In this document: positions 1 to 11,001 of the stretch, one piece after another
Layout of the letters: the number at the start of each line of letters is the position of its first letter
How positions within the stretch are numbered: position 1 is the stretch's first letter
DNA from: Spironucleus salmonicida
Taxonomy: Eukaryota; Fornicata; Diplomonadida; Hexamitidae
Assembly: GCA_000497125.2 (NCBI GenBank)
Contig: CM035320.1
Coordinates: 1,509,197 to 1,573,196 of the forward strand
Length of the DNA: 64,000 nucleotides
Reading direction: 5' to 3'
Translations under genes and position numbers: made by a program
The notes under the pieces: generated by a model
Seen by the model: the letters and a program-made list of their open reading frames with translations, nothing else
What the model was told of the DNA's origin: nothing
Database searches by the model: none

Positions 1-294
1 GTCAAAAACATAAATTATTAATTTAGCTCCGGACGCATATGTTTTAAGCATTTTAGACCCAACAGACTAACCACCAATATCAAATAAATTGAAAGATATC
101 TCTTAATCAGTTGGTAACTGAATCGTTCTCGAAAAAAAATCTACTCCAAGAGTTTATTTATATTATTCCGCAAAAAAATCTTAACAAAATCTATTACAAA
201 TGGATGATTTTCCAACAGAGCCATCACCTACTATTGCAACTTTAAATGATAAGGGTTAAGAATCTTAACCTGAAGAAGTGCTCTCATCTAGCAT
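1..294 (-). CDS. RAB28: Rab28-like small GTPase, 3' end cut by window edge
   Basis: The first 98 residues of a Ras-superfamily GTPase are present. The rest lies left of the window. The P-loop GDGSVGKSS sits at about residues 23-31. A switch I region with YKQTLGVDFF follows, then the switch II motif FDIGGQS. An FDIGGQ/WDIGGQ motif plus QTxGxDFF is characteristic of Rab28 rather than other Rabs. Rab28 works in ciliary and BBSome-linked trafficking in other eukaryotes, which fits the axonemal genes elsewhere in this window. The start is the ATG after ATTAAAATG. It reads in frame only with TAR as Gln. The gene to its right on the same strand ends 33 bp upstream. The family call is confident from three motifs, but lipid modification at the C-terminus cannot be seen. 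Confidence 0.9.
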
Positions 295-327
295 TTTAAT
301 ATATTACTATTATATGTAAATTAAAAA

Positions 328-1977
328 TCAAAATTCATTCTCTTCAGTTTCTAATTGTCCATCCAAATTATTATGATACTCCAACTCATTTTGAAGCGCT
401 AGACATTCTTATACTTTTTATAAATATCTTTATTTACAAGCCTACGTCTAGACTTCTAGCAATTTTCCCCGCTCTTCAATAGAACTTCCTCTTGCACGGA
501 GTAAATTAATCTGACTCACAGATAATTAATTATAATCTTAATATTCTAATTATAACCTATTATAATCATTTTCAATTAAACTGGCTCTTTAAGCTGTATT
601 TCTTAAGAACTCTAACTCATTTTTATCAATTTAAACATACTCAATTTTTTATTAAAATTTCCAATTTTATACCTTAGCTATCTTAAGACTCTAAGACATC
701 ATTTTGACGATTCGTAAACTATCACTATCTGAATCTGTTATATTACAAAATTAGTACATATACAATGGAACTTATCCTGTAAATGATGATTTCAATTCTG
801 AAATGAACGGATTCGACAAGTTTGGATTTCCATTTCTGTCACTAGATAAAACTGCAACTACTTGTTTAATTTAGTTGAAAATTTAGTTGTTGGTATATTA
901 TATGACTTTTGTGTACTACTAATAGGCATATTTTCGATCCGCATTCACCCATGCTGACTTTCCAACATCCTTAATAAGAAGCTGTTAATTAACCGATTTT
1001 TGTAAACAGGAACATTTCTACTCCTTTATCTTCTCTGCTAACGTTTACCCATTCGCCGAAATTCCTGATCTAGTCGACCTGAACATCGTCTTGTTGAGCT
1101 GCTCGAAAACATTTTAATTTCGTGATTTTGATAGTTCTACTGAGTTGCTCGGATACATCATTTGGCCTTTAATCGGGCCATTCTAAAGGAAAGAAAACTC
1201 ATTAGTTCCCTGCGTCAGTTGAATTTTGTAGTCGGTGCAGATTTTGGGAATTATTGCAATTTGGAAAAATGCCGTTTTCGAACAAAGTTGGTACTAATCT
1301 GTAGATACAATTTTAAGCTTCAAAATTGACGGTGTAGAAACACTGTATTTAACGACTTTTGGCATTATTTCTTAAAGAATTACATCGGGATGGGCTGGTT
1401 GGTTGAAAATGATATTTCTGGTTGTTATGCTTGTATCTATAAGAAGTATTGGTTCATATTGTTTATTCGCTAATGGGTTGCGTCTTTCCGTTTTTTATGT
1501 CTCGAAAATGTTGAATTCAATATTAATCTACTCAATTTTGTTGTATTATAGCGTAAGATATTCCAGTAATTTTGTAATTATTGACGGTCCATGGGGGCAA
1601 AATGCAAGTTCTACCGCCTCAGGAACTCTTTAATTTGGGGATGCATCTGGAATACGCTTCCGCTTCTATCCCATAACTGAATTATAGGTTGAAAAAAGCA
1701 GAATATTCTGGTCCTGGCCATCTGTTAGTTTTTCGAAAATTGGTGTCAAATCTTTTAATACTTAGATCGACTCTGTTGTTTCAGCATAAACATGTTTGAA
1801 CTTGTAAATTTCAGCTTCTTTTTCGGCTATTTTAGTATTTAGGGATTTTATATTTGAAGTTTTCTTGACTATTGCCAAATGCTCATCGTCTTATCTAAAT
1901 AAATTTATCATTTGGTTATTAAGCGCTCTAGAGGTAGAGGCAAAATCATCAGGAAGTAGTCTAATATTTGGGTGCAT
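328..1977 (-). CDS. Hypothetical 549-aa protein with C-terminal coiled coil
   Basis: This is an uninterrupted TGA-only frame of 550 codons. The N-terminal two thirds is mixed in composition and looks globular, with KRKRIPDASPNQ near residue 100. The last ~150 residues are heptad-rich (Q, E, L, K) and predicted as coiled coil. No catalytic motif or known domain was recognised. The start was chosen because it follows AT-rich sequence ending TCTAAAATG, and the frame upstream is low-complexity AT. It diverges from the gene starting at 2060. A structural or axonemal role is possible from composition alone, but I assign no function. The standard code would give only short fragments here. Confidence 0.8.
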
Positions 1978-2059
1978 TTTAGATTTTACGAAATATAAAA
2001 ATACTATACTCTATATATTAATTATATACATTATCTTGCATCTCACTTTTTATTTATTT

Positions 2060-2551
2060 ATGGAAGAATTAATCGAATTGTTAACAAATACAAATATCAG
2101 AATATTAAGATCTTAAATTGTAATAGAAGAGTTGGTAAATGTAATAGAGGCTTATACATTTATACACTAGTAATATATTTACATGAAAATATGCTAAAAT
2201 CCAACTACAAATTAAACTACCGTAGTTGTTAGCACATAACAAGATTTAAAAGAAAACACATATTAATTAAGTTGTAGTAACAGTATTATAAGATAAAAAT
2301 TGCATTAGTTCTTAGAGTTTATTCCAATTCTTTTATTAAATAAACCTTTTCCAAATAAGCTTACAACTCAGAAAAATAAGGAATCTGTGAAATATATTCC
2401 TGTCAGTGGTTTTCCAGGGTAATACGTAAATTTGCATTCATAGGTAATGCATGATATAAACTCGTATTCACCATAATATTATAATAATTCAGACGATCAA
2501 TCTAGTAGTTTAAATAGTGAATTCTAATACAAATAAGTTTGGAACGTATGA
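2060..2551 (+). CDS. Hypothetical protein, 163 aa
   Basis: This is a TGA-terminated frame of 164 codons that begins after a T/A-rich run (TTTATTTATTTATGG). The product starts MEELIELLTNTNIRILRS with a predicted amphipathic helix. The middle is polar and the C-terminal third is rich in S, N, Y and Q. No transmembrane segment, cysteine cluster or known motif was seen. It is divergent from the coiled-coil gene at 328-1977, with 82 bp between the starts. It converges on the gene at 2564-3880, with 12 bp between the stops. It reads as a real gene because the frame is clean and acidic residues are evenly spread, but its function is unknown. Confidence 0.72.
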
Positions 2552-2563
2552 GAATTACTTTAG

Positions 2564-3880
2564 TCACTTAATAAAAACTAAATCAGGAAAACCCTCTGAT
2601 TGTTTTAGTTATCTAAATCCTGCTAAGAATAAAATACAAATACCCTAAAATACAACAATTGAAATATCGTTTTTGTTGACCAGATCACCTTTGAAACATG
2701 GAAATTTAAAAATTTCTTCTCTATTTAACTATACAAATTTATAACTATCATAATTTGTTACTTATTTATGCCATTAATATACTATATAATCATTCAAATA
2801 AAATTCAAAATCAGGATTCTATGTTGAGAATTTATATAATAATTTACCAAACTTATTTATATATAATTCACTGCATTCAAACGGCAGAGTAAGAGATTTA
2901 GCAAATTACTAGAGTTCAATAAAATTATAAAATGCATTTTTACATACTTAAAAACATTTTTTCACCAGTTACGAAAACATATTTTTTTATATTTTCATTT
3001 ATAAGTATTACATTTGTTGATAGAATTCTTTAAAATCGTTAGGTGGTTAGAATTAGTAGGATAAAACCTAATCAGTTGTATAAAAATCATGAAGGATCTT
3101 AATATTTTCAGGTTTTATAAATTTAATATTAACTGGATTAAATTGCTACTCAGGTGTGAAAGTGTCTAGCTTTTGTTGTGTTTCATATAATTTTTATTCC
3201 AATATTTTCTTATATATTTTCTAATTTTTCTGATTTAAAATGTTCTCGTCTATATCTGTTTAGTTTGATTATGCCAATACATTTATATCATCTAAAAGAT
3301 TAGAAATTTCAGCAAGGTTAACCTATGTTTTAACTTAGTTTTTAAGTAGTTTTGGATTTTAAGTATTATTAATATATTTTAAATAAGAGTGACTTTAACT
3401 AATTGATTCTTCCAGATTTTCTTTTATTTTCTACATTTTTATCTCCGTTTCCTACTTAATTAAAATTTTTGAGGCTTGAACTTAAGATTTGTTCCATCCA
3501 TTGCTAATAAAACAATCTAAAATCTATGCAGATAAATGATACATATCTTATGCAATCAAAGAAAAATCTGCATAATATCCGCCTTTATTTTTTAAGGTAT
3601 AGCTTATTTCTTTACTCATTTTTCCGCAAAGCCTGACGTGTAATGATAGTGCAGAATCCAAATTGATTATAGAACACTAAAGCTAATAAAATTAAATACG
3701 AATATAAGATATAGTTTTTGATAGATTTTAAATTTTAGTAATTTGTGATTAAATAGAATGAAATTAGTTTGTATTTTTCATTTGTAACAATTAACTTTAC
3801 TTTTGCACCATGTTTGTAAATAAAAAATAAGATTTTTTAAGTTAAGAAGATTCATCCATCAATTTCTATAATTTGAGCAT
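2564..3880 (-). CDS. Hypothetical coiled-coil protein, 438 aa
   Basis: This is a 439-codon TGA-only frame. The first ~90 residues are mixed, followed by a segment with HVRLCGKMSKEISYTLK. A long heptad region follows (for example QASKILIKQETEIKMQKIK and ILNQKNQKIYKKILEQKL), indicating coiled coil. The C-terminal ~100 residues are less regular. The start is taken at CCAAAATGCTC because a TATATAATATATAG-like AT block lies directly upstream. A methionine seven codons later is an alternative. The next gene on this strand ends 41 bp upstream. No enzymatic motif was seen. A cytoskeletal role would be inference only. Confidence 0.78.
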
Positions 3881-3920
3881 TTTGGAAAATAACTATATAT
3901 TATATATTAACTTAATAATT

Positions 3921-4250
3921 TCACATCTGCTCTCCGTCAATATAAACTTAATTTCTGTTAGTTTCAATAAAATTAATATAGATAAGCTCTCCTAAAATGT
4001 TATATTTATATACCAGCTTTTAACACAAATATTGTAATGTTTTTTATGTTCTATAAACATCCGCAGCTCCAACAAAATTTACTTTAATAAAAATTCCTTC
4101 TTTAGAAGTTCCAAATTTAAAAGATTGTAACCTATTCAATGACACAAAAACTGTTGGCTCTTACCTTCCAGTGGAATCTGCTACACAGTTTTTAATAAAA
4201 TCTAATATACCTGGAAGTTCTAAATTTGTATATACAGCAACTTATGCCAT
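3921..4250 (-). CDS. Small hypothetical protein, 109 aa
   Basis: This is a short intact frame starting MAQVAVYTNLELPGILDF after TTTTAAAATGG, and ending at a TGA 41 bp before the start of the next minus-strand gene. The composition is balanced, with alternating hydrophobic stretches, so a compact globular fold is likely. There is no signal peptide or transmembrane segment. It lies head to head with the zinc-finger gene at 4303, with 52 bp of AT-rich DNA between them. I do not recognise a family. Its standing as a gene rests on the start context, even codon composition and snug fit between neighbours. Confidence 0.7.
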
Positions 4251-4302
4251 TTTAAAACTTATCTTCTTCGATATATAATAATAATGTTATCGCCCTTCCA
4301 TC

Positions 4303-4773
4303 ATGTATTCTTTAGAAACTTCAGATTCTCAGTCCTCAAATTTCAGTAAATAAACCCTACGAAAAACTGATGTTTCAAATATCATTAAAATTACTTTTCC
4401 AGTACCCTGTACGCTTTGCAAGAGCAAATTTGATTCCCGTTCAGAATAGCTTTCGCATTATCGTTCTGAATCTCATTTGGCTAAATTGATAATAACAGTT
4501 AGAGAACATTCTTAGGAATTTTTCGGGCCTCAAAAACCCAGAAGCCGATTCATAGATGATGTCCAGAAAGTATACTTGGAATGCGATGACTCATTCTCAT
4601 AGCAGTGCTCGCAGCTAATTTTTTTGTGTGCTGACTGTAACGTTGAGTTTAACACTGAAAATGGGTATTTAGCACATCTGCGATCAAAAAGACATTTTAA
4701 GAGTAGTTTTTAGTAAGCGGAAATAGAGGTCAAACAGGAAAAGGTAATCATAGAATTTGAATGCATTGAATGA
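4303..4773 (+). CDS. C2H2 (U1/matrin-type) zinc-finger protein, copy 1
   Basis: The product is 156 residues with two C2H2 fingers. The first is CTLCKSKFDSRSEQLSHYRSESH at about residues 32-55, and the second is CADCNVEFNTENGYLAHLRS-KRH near residues 105-130. The spacing CxxC-x12-H-x5-H of the second is typical of U1-like or matrin-type fingers that bind RNA or nucleic-acid structures. It is a tandem paralogue of the next gene: both begin M-x-SLETS-x-SQSS and share finger order. The duplicate also fixes the start, since the N-terminal SLETS block aligns only from this ATG. Separation from copy 2 is 37 bp. The exact target is unknown. Confidence 0.85.
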
Positions 4774-4810
4774 ATATATGGTATATGTAACATATTTTCC
4801 ACTTTATTTA

Positions 4811-5275
4811 ATGACGAGTTTAGAGACCTCTACATCCCAGTCATCATACAATGGAAATCATGCCATACAAAGCAGCATTAGCTCTATTGTTACAATTTAT
4901 AAACCAGTGAAGTGTACTCTGTGCAATGTCAATTTTGTAACTAGATAAGAACAATTAGATCACTATCACACTGAATATCATATTTAAAAGGCATAGAAGT
5001 CCATCCAAACTAAATTCGAAGATACAGTCAGTAAATATGTGTCCAAGCAACCACAAAATATATATACACAAAATGTTCTTATTGACATAGATGCATCTAA
5101 TATGTAATCCGGAGACTTTCTTGTGTTTTTTTGTGACGACTGCAAGATGGAATTCACAAAGGAAAGTGGTTACCTAGCGCATTTGAAGAGCAAGAAGCAT
5201 TTCAAAAACTGTCTAAAAAGCGAAATTTAAATATAAAGTAGTAAAGATCTACACGAAACAGAAGACATCGAGTGA
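4811..5275 (+). CDS. C2H2 (U1/matrin-type) zinc-finger protein, copy 2
   Basis: The product is 154 residues, the tandem duplicate of the gene ending at 4773. Finger 1 is CTLCNVNFVTRQEQLDHYHTEYH at about residues 39-61. Finger 2 is CDDCKMEFTKESGYLAHLKS-KKH at about residues 110-133. An earlier in-frame ATG at 4757 overlaps copy 1. The ATG at 4811 is preferred because it follows CTTTATTTA and gives MTSLETSTSQSS, matching the paralogue's N-terminus. The fingers are better conserved between the copies than the linkers, as expected for selection on metal binding. The stop lies 2 bp before the stop of the opposite-strand E1-like gene, so the two genes converge tightly. Confidence 0.85.
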
Positions 5276-5277
5276 GC

Positions 5278-6114
5278 TCAAATGTTGTATATTATACCAT
5301 TCTCAATTTCGTATGGGTCTCCTTCAATTTATAACCAAGGACAGTAAACAATTCTACCTTGGTAAATCACACATCTTTCTGAATTGGTCTCAGATTTAAA
5401 ATTGCATACAGTTTCCTTATAACCACCAATAAATGATCCCATTGTAAGATCATCTATTTTAAAGTTATTTTACTATTGTGATAATTTTCGCATTCCACAA
5501 CTTACACAACATTTTGATATTATCGCCGGCGGTTATTTTTCCATCCTTAACACGGTGCGCACGAACTCTTCTGTAATTTAATGTCCAAAAGAATACAAAG
5601 CCCCTAACTGCTTTGATTTGATATAGATTTCATTAAATTCCCCTCCATCGAGCGCGCAAAGCTGCACGATATCCTCTGCAGTGTTAATCTGCTCTACACT
5701 GCATTTTAAATTACTTTTAGAATCAAAAACATTAACAAATTAGCCAAACTCCTTACCATAAAATCTAACTGAAAATTGTCGCATAGAAACCCCGAAATCT
5801 ATAGAAAATTTGGAATTTTTTGCCACGTAAATGCGTGCCTAAATCGAATCTGTTGTAGAAAAAATAATATCATATATCGATATATTAATCTGTTGAACAT
5901 AATTTTAGTAGCTTTTTGTAGAGTATTATGGAGAAAGAAAATCAGCCAGAACTTACGATTTTGGGCCGTCTGTGAATAGTTAATTTATAGAATTTCTTTA
6001 ACAAAAATGATCAAAATCAACAGTATGAACTTCTGCATACTTCTAAGGATGTTAGATTAGGTATAACGCTAATTCACAACCGAGTGTCCCGCATCCTGAA
6101 ATTAATACTTTCAT
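5278..6114 (-). CDS. ThiF/E1-like ubiquitin-like activating enzyme, compact
   Basis: The product is 278 residues opening directly into a ThiF Rossmann fold. The motif is MKVLISGCGTLGCELALYL (nucleotide-binding GxGxxG). VDFDHFCQRNSINQLF follows, which matches the DxDxxxxxNxxRQxLF signature of E1 enzymes with the Arg shifted or altered. Then come the KSQ site and YDIIFSTTDSIQARIYV (family xDxxxARxxxN). A CCVSC pair near residue 195 may be part of a zinc site. At 278 aa it is far smaller than a canonical E1 and resembles the adenylation half of Uba2/Uba3-type subunits or standalone UBL activators. The partner modifier is not visible here. The start is the ATG after TATATAATTAGCTTA. A Ulp1-type peptidase lies at 18434. 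Confidence 0.72.
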
Positions 6115-7006
6115 TAAGCTAATTATATAATATACATAATATATAATTATTATTAATTAATAATATTAAAAATAAAAAAGTTACACGAATTTGAATAAAT
6201 AATAGAGAATTAAATATAATAAAGAGCCATAATTATAATTAATAGGGATAAATAACTTACAAAATACATCGCCATAATATAAATATACTATATGTAGTTT
6301 TAAATCTCAATAGCTTAGAGTATTTTTATAATTATAATTATTTTAAAATTAAAAAATAGTAGGTTTAATTATGAATGAGTATATTAATTTTAAGATCAAT
6401 ATATGTCTTAATATTAAAAAAATGATAATATATGTTTAAATTTTTTGAGATACAGCGCTAAATAATTTTAGTATAAATTCAGATTATTATTTCTCGATTT
6501 TTATGTATTTGCTTTAATTATAAATCGGTATTGTGAAATGATAATATTTTAGTAAACATATTATATTATTTTTATATATAAACAACCCAATAAATGTATA
6601 TATCAGTGTGCTTTAATTATTTTATAGTACTAATTATATCCGTTTATTCATTGTATAATATAATGGATGAACAATGATCTTCTTTTAAGTATTTTAATAA
6701 TCCTTAGATTTTATGCATCATGAAATATGTATCAGTCACGAAAAATTACACTTTATATTTATCGTAAATATATTATTCTGTCAATATAAAGAGTAAATAC
6801 AATTATTAACATTATATCACTAAACATTCAAGATTTTTTTTGAGAGGTGGATATATTTTAGTAATTTTTACTATTAAGCCTTCATTAGATTCCTCATATT
6901 TTAATATAAATTTATTTTGTATTTAATTTTAATATTCATTACTGATTAATGAATGTTGTTATTTAAAAGTAAATTTTTTACTATAATAACAATTTAAACA
7001 TATATA
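6115..7006. other. AT-rich spacer, about 0.9 kb, with one doubtful small ORF
   Basis: This gap between the E1-like gene and the next coiled-coil gene is almost entirely low-complexity A/T, with short runs such as ATATAATATAC and TATTAATTAATAAT. No plus-strand frame stays open long enough to convince. On the minus strand one frame is free of TGA from about 7006 to 6479, but its first ATG is only at 6721. No RNA gene, repeat array or mobile-element end was recognised. It may hold the promoter of the E1-like gene near 6115-6180. Confidence 0.6.
6479..6721 (-). CDS. Doubtful small ORF, 80 aa
   Basis: This minus-strand frame begins MMHKIQGLLKYLKEDHCSSI and ends at a TGA after 80 residues. The composition is protein-like, with balanced charge and few runs. 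The TGA-free frame continues upstream for a further ~95 codons without an ATG. The start lacks the A-rich context seen at other genes here. It could be a real small gene, the remains of a longer gene whose start was lost, or chance in very AT-rich DNA where TGA is rare. No motif was recognised. Confidence 0.3.
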
Positions 7007-8491
7007 TCACTCGTGCTTCCTGTCATATAGAGCAGCTCTCGCTAATTTCTTTTCCTTTTCGATCTTATCAAATTTATCATATGACTCTGCTTTTTACCCC
7101 AAATTAGTGAATCTTGATGTTAAACCAGTAAGCATTTATGCCAAGGCTTCATTTGATTTCCTAAGCTCTTCAAATTCTTCAATATGTACTTAACTAAGTT
7201 CTGATTTCATCGATAATTCTGCTTCTAAAAATTAGATTCTTGCTAACTATTTCTCAATAATATCTGTATTCTCATCTATAACGTTAATCTTGTCCGATAG
7301 TTCGTTGTCTAAAGCTTAAAGTTTAAGATTAAGTTATTAGTTAAGTGAATTTTTATTTAAGACGTCTGCATTTTATGTATTAATTTTATCATTAAGTTTA
7401 TTTATATTAGATGCCTATTAATCTATTTATACAAGTTATTATTCATCTTTTAGTATATATTTCTTTGACTCATCTACATGTCTTTGAATTTCTTATTTTA
7501 ATGCTTAAATATCCATATTTAAATCATCTATTAAACGCTTGTTAGAATAACAGTCAATAACCTTTTATACATCAACAGTGTAATCCTATAATACCTTGTT
7601 TCTCTAATTTAGTATTTTATTATCCGATTCTAATTACTAATTTTAAGATCTACAAGAAGTTAAAGACTTAGTATTATCCCTGAGCTCATTTTATAAATTT
7701 GTAATTTAATTTTATAATGTTCTAACTTCTACCTGATACAAATCATTAGTTTATTATAATTAAAATTTACTTTAATTAATTTCTTACAAATTCTTCTTCT
7801 AGCTAATAATCTCTACTTACTATTCCCGTAATTTAGCCTATAATTCTTATATTTCAAAAGTTGCCTTACTTAGTTACTCTTCTAGTATTTCAGGTACATT
7901 TTTCTTTAAATAACTAATTTACTAATGCAAAGCTTTAATTTCACCATTACTGCTTGTAAGTTTTTAGGACTGCTCATTAACAACTTAGTTAACATTTTAA
8001 AGTTATTCATCGAGCATTTCGTATTATAATTTTTAAAGTTTCATTTACTCTTTAAGATCTGAATTTTCATTACATTATAGCTCTAAAACATGATCAAAAT
8101 TCTATCTTTCAAGAAGTTTTCGCTCTTTTTCTTAAAGTTTGTATTAATTATATAACTCATTTTGTAGTTATAGTTCATTGTTAAGTTCTTTAATACTGTC
8201 AATTTAAGCTTATAAATTATCTTCTTTTTGCTTAAATTCATGTTATTATTACATAAATTAAGTTCTTAATCTTTCAAATAGTTATGTCAATGGAAGTGCT
8301 TCATCAAGAGCAGAGTCAAAAGCTGGATTTGCTTCAACACCTCTTGATTTTTATTTCTTTTCCTCTGTCATTTTCTCTCTTAATAATCTACCCTAAAGCT
8401 CTAAAAAGTATACTTACTGTTATAAATTATAAATGAATTCTTTTTCTATAGCTTTATCTGGTAATGGTTACTATGGTATATTTCCTGACAT
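7007..8491 (-). CDS. Coiled-coil protein, 494 aa, probably cytoskeletal
   Basis: This is a single 495-codon frame starting after TTTTAATAAATG. The N-terminal ~50 residues contain PLPDKAIEKEFIYNLQQQ and VYFLELQGRLLREK, a helical segment. The rest is near-continuous heptad repeat rich in Q, E, L and K up to the C-terminal DKIEKEKKLARAALYDRKHE. There is no hydrophobic segment and no catalytic motif. Most glutamines are TAA or TAG codons, so a standard-code annotation would miss it entirely. The AlbA_2/NB-ARC gene ends 58 bp upstream on the same strand. Axonemal or basal-body coiled-coil proteins often look like this, but I could not match a named family. Confidence 0.8.
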
Positions 8492-8549
8492 TTATTAAAA
8501 TTTTAGGATTTAGTAATAATAGATATAATAATATAAGTAAAAGTTTTAC

Positions 8550-10667
8550 TCAACAGAAAATGCACTCCCAAATGCTAAAGTCTAAATCCGCATCAATCAG
8601 AGAATAACGAGTATCTATTGTTCTATTTAAAACTCCATCATTTACTTGCTCTATTTTATCAATTATGTTAGATGTAAAATAATGAGAAAAAATATTAATA
8701 TTGCTAAGGAGGCTAATACTTTTTGTGCAAGCGAAATTGTAAATGTCCTACCTAGGATCATTAATCATATATACAAGAATTTGTAGACATACATAAAATG
8801 ATTTAGAGTACGTTAGAAACATATCATTAACTCCATTCTTAATTTACTATTCTGTCACTTTTTTGAATAACGTACTAGCATGTTTCTTACCAGAATTAGG
8901 TTATTATCTGAAATCATTGTTAAGTTATATAGCCAATATTGTGAAATAGGTAACATATTTTTTCATAATATCCATAACGTCAATTTTATTAGCACTTTAA
9001 AAGATGTATTCTCTAATAGCTTGGGTAATATGAAACCAATTTAGTTAACGCAAACCTATACAAGGAGGTTATATCTTGTCAATTATACCTAGTTAAACTA
9101 AACTAATGAATTCATTTTGATCTGCTGATTCATTTTAAAATAATGAATGTACGTCTAAAATATAGAAACTAGCATCCTCAGAGAACATTCCAGGAAATAT
9201 TGATAATGTAGATAACACATGGCATTATGTTTATGATAACCCAGATAATAGTTTTCCTAAACCAGGTGACAGTTTCTCTAATCTAACTGTTGAATGCCCT
9301 AATGATCTGAGTGTTTGTAATGGCTAAACACCATAAAGTTTTGAATTTTAGCATACTAGTCGTAATACTTGCGGTAACCCTGCACAAAGCCTTGAAATCT
9401 CCCTACCTTCTTCTAAACTAACACCTAACTACCCTATAACTAATATAGCACCCTCGTCTTCTGAGAGTGGGGGAACTGATAACTCTAACGAATTAACAGC
9501 AGGGCCTTAATATTCTAGTTAAAGTTAAGACCTTGATGTAAGGATAATATAACAATCTATACCAGCCGGAATTATCTGCTCAATATATTAACAGTTTCCT
9601 ACATTTTCGAGTATCAACACAAATGGTGAAGTTTCTGCAGCTACATTTTTAAATATATTAAGTAATATTTCTGTATTGGTTGATATGTTTTCTTTCTAAT
9701 CTATAATTCCTTCCTTCATTATCGCTGATATATTATTTTTAGCGTGCTCACTAGGGTTAAGTAAATGTGAAACTAGTTATTTATTTACAAATGTTAAATC
9801 TTATTCTGGCTTCATACTTCTGATAAGTTAAACTAAAATATCATCAATTTTTTTAAACTTTTCGTTAACTCCTTTTAAATTTGCTTAAAAGGCTTTTCTT
9901 TATATAGGAAACTGTGCTTTGTCACTGATAATTATTTATTTTAGATGTTCCGCTAGTTTCGATTTTCCTACTGATACTAAGCCAAATAAAATTATTAATT
10001 TAGTTGGAGGCTCATCATTAGCTAAAAATTGTATACATTGTGCTATTATATCCTTTCTGATATTAAAGCTTAATTCATTGTTAATCGCCTTCTAACTAAA
10101 GAATGGCCTGCCTTCTTACATTCGCTACACAATAGTGTCAGTCGTCATTTTTGTTATTCCTCCATCACGCCTAAAGAAAGCTGCTTCATGTTACTTTGTA
10201 GTAAAATATACTGGGGCAGTACCAGGATGTATTGTCGCAACTATTACAACCATTTAAAAAATTTCTTATGACTCTTTGTTTACTAGCTCCCATGGTTTTA
10301 TTCTTGATAGAGTGTATATTTCACTTTCATAATCATCTGGTAGAGTTACATTAATAAAATGAACCTCAGATAGATCTGCATCAACTTGTGGAATAAATTA
10401 TGCGACAGCTGCATCTATAGATAATCTTATTGAATCACGAATTTTACTATCTGTTAATATTCCCTTAACGCGGGAATCATCTTCGATACCAAACCAAAGC
10501 TATCCACCGTGAGAATTCAAAAAGGCATTTAGATATTCACGGGAATATCTACCAATAACATCTGGGAATCTTTTAACATCTTATATACCTTTAAATTCTA
10601 TTAAATTGTTTTCTTCGACTGGTAAAATTTCATTATAAACAAGCTGATTTGGCAATGGTATTATCAT
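8550..10667 (-). CDS. Schlafen-type AlbA_2 domain fused to NB-ARC-like STAND ATPase
   Basis: The product is 705 residues. Residues ~1-190 carry an AlbA_2 (Schlafen/divergent AAA-4) signature: NLIEFKG near residue 19, REYLNAFLNSHGGQLWFGI, then DDSRVKGI. Later comes AFFRRDGGITKM, the typical closing 'F-R-dGs' element. A P-loop NTPase follows, with GLVSVGKSKLAEHL at about residues 230-243, Walker B-like PFVLILENV, a sensor-1-like YIILTSRSQ near residue 378, and GLPQVL near 426, as in the NB-ARC GxP/GLPL motif. A winged-helix-like region (LSTLSIFPGMFSEDASFYIL) comes next, then a helical tail. There are no LRR, TPR or WD repeats at the C-terminus. Known STAND proteins are signal-triggered switches, and AlbA_2 binds nucleic acid. 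The combination suggests a sensor or effector switch, but that role is inference. Confidence 0.8.
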
Positions 10668-11001
10668 TATGAATCTGTAAATTTGTATATAATTATATAT
10701 AATATTCCTTTGATATAATTTACAAAATACTATATATCATTAATTCTAATTATTAATACTATTCCTACTTTATTTCCTTTTAAATTTTATAAAAACTTGA
10801 CGATTATAGTTTTACCATAACTAGTATTATTTATTCGACAATATATTAAAATTATAAATTGCTTTACATGATTTCTTTTGTTTGAAATAAGGAATTACTG
10901 TATCTCAAATGTTGTAAATATTTTTAATATAAATTATATTTTATTGTATTGTATTTTGAGCAGTTAAAACAAATTTTATTAAATTATATATGAAAATTAT
11001 A
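10668..11001. other. AT-rich intergenic region
   Basis: This 334 bp stretch of mostly A/T lies between the start of the AlbA_2/NB-ARC gene and the stop of the next minus-strand gene. No frame on either strand is convincing, and no RNA structure or repeat was recognised. The portion next to 10668, which includes TATAATTATATATAATATTCC, probably holds the promoter of the STAND gene. The distance is longer than at most starts in the window. Confidence 0.6.

Noticed and set aside
200-376. A 58-codon plus-strand ORF starting MDDFPTEPSPTIAT.
   Set aside because: It lies antisense to the Rab28 P-loop region and the end of the coiled-coil gene, both well supported.
246-707. A 153-codon plus-strand ORF under the TGA-only code.
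   Set aside because: The minus strand has a continuous 550-codon frame across it; TGA-free runs of this length arise by chance in AT-rich DNA.
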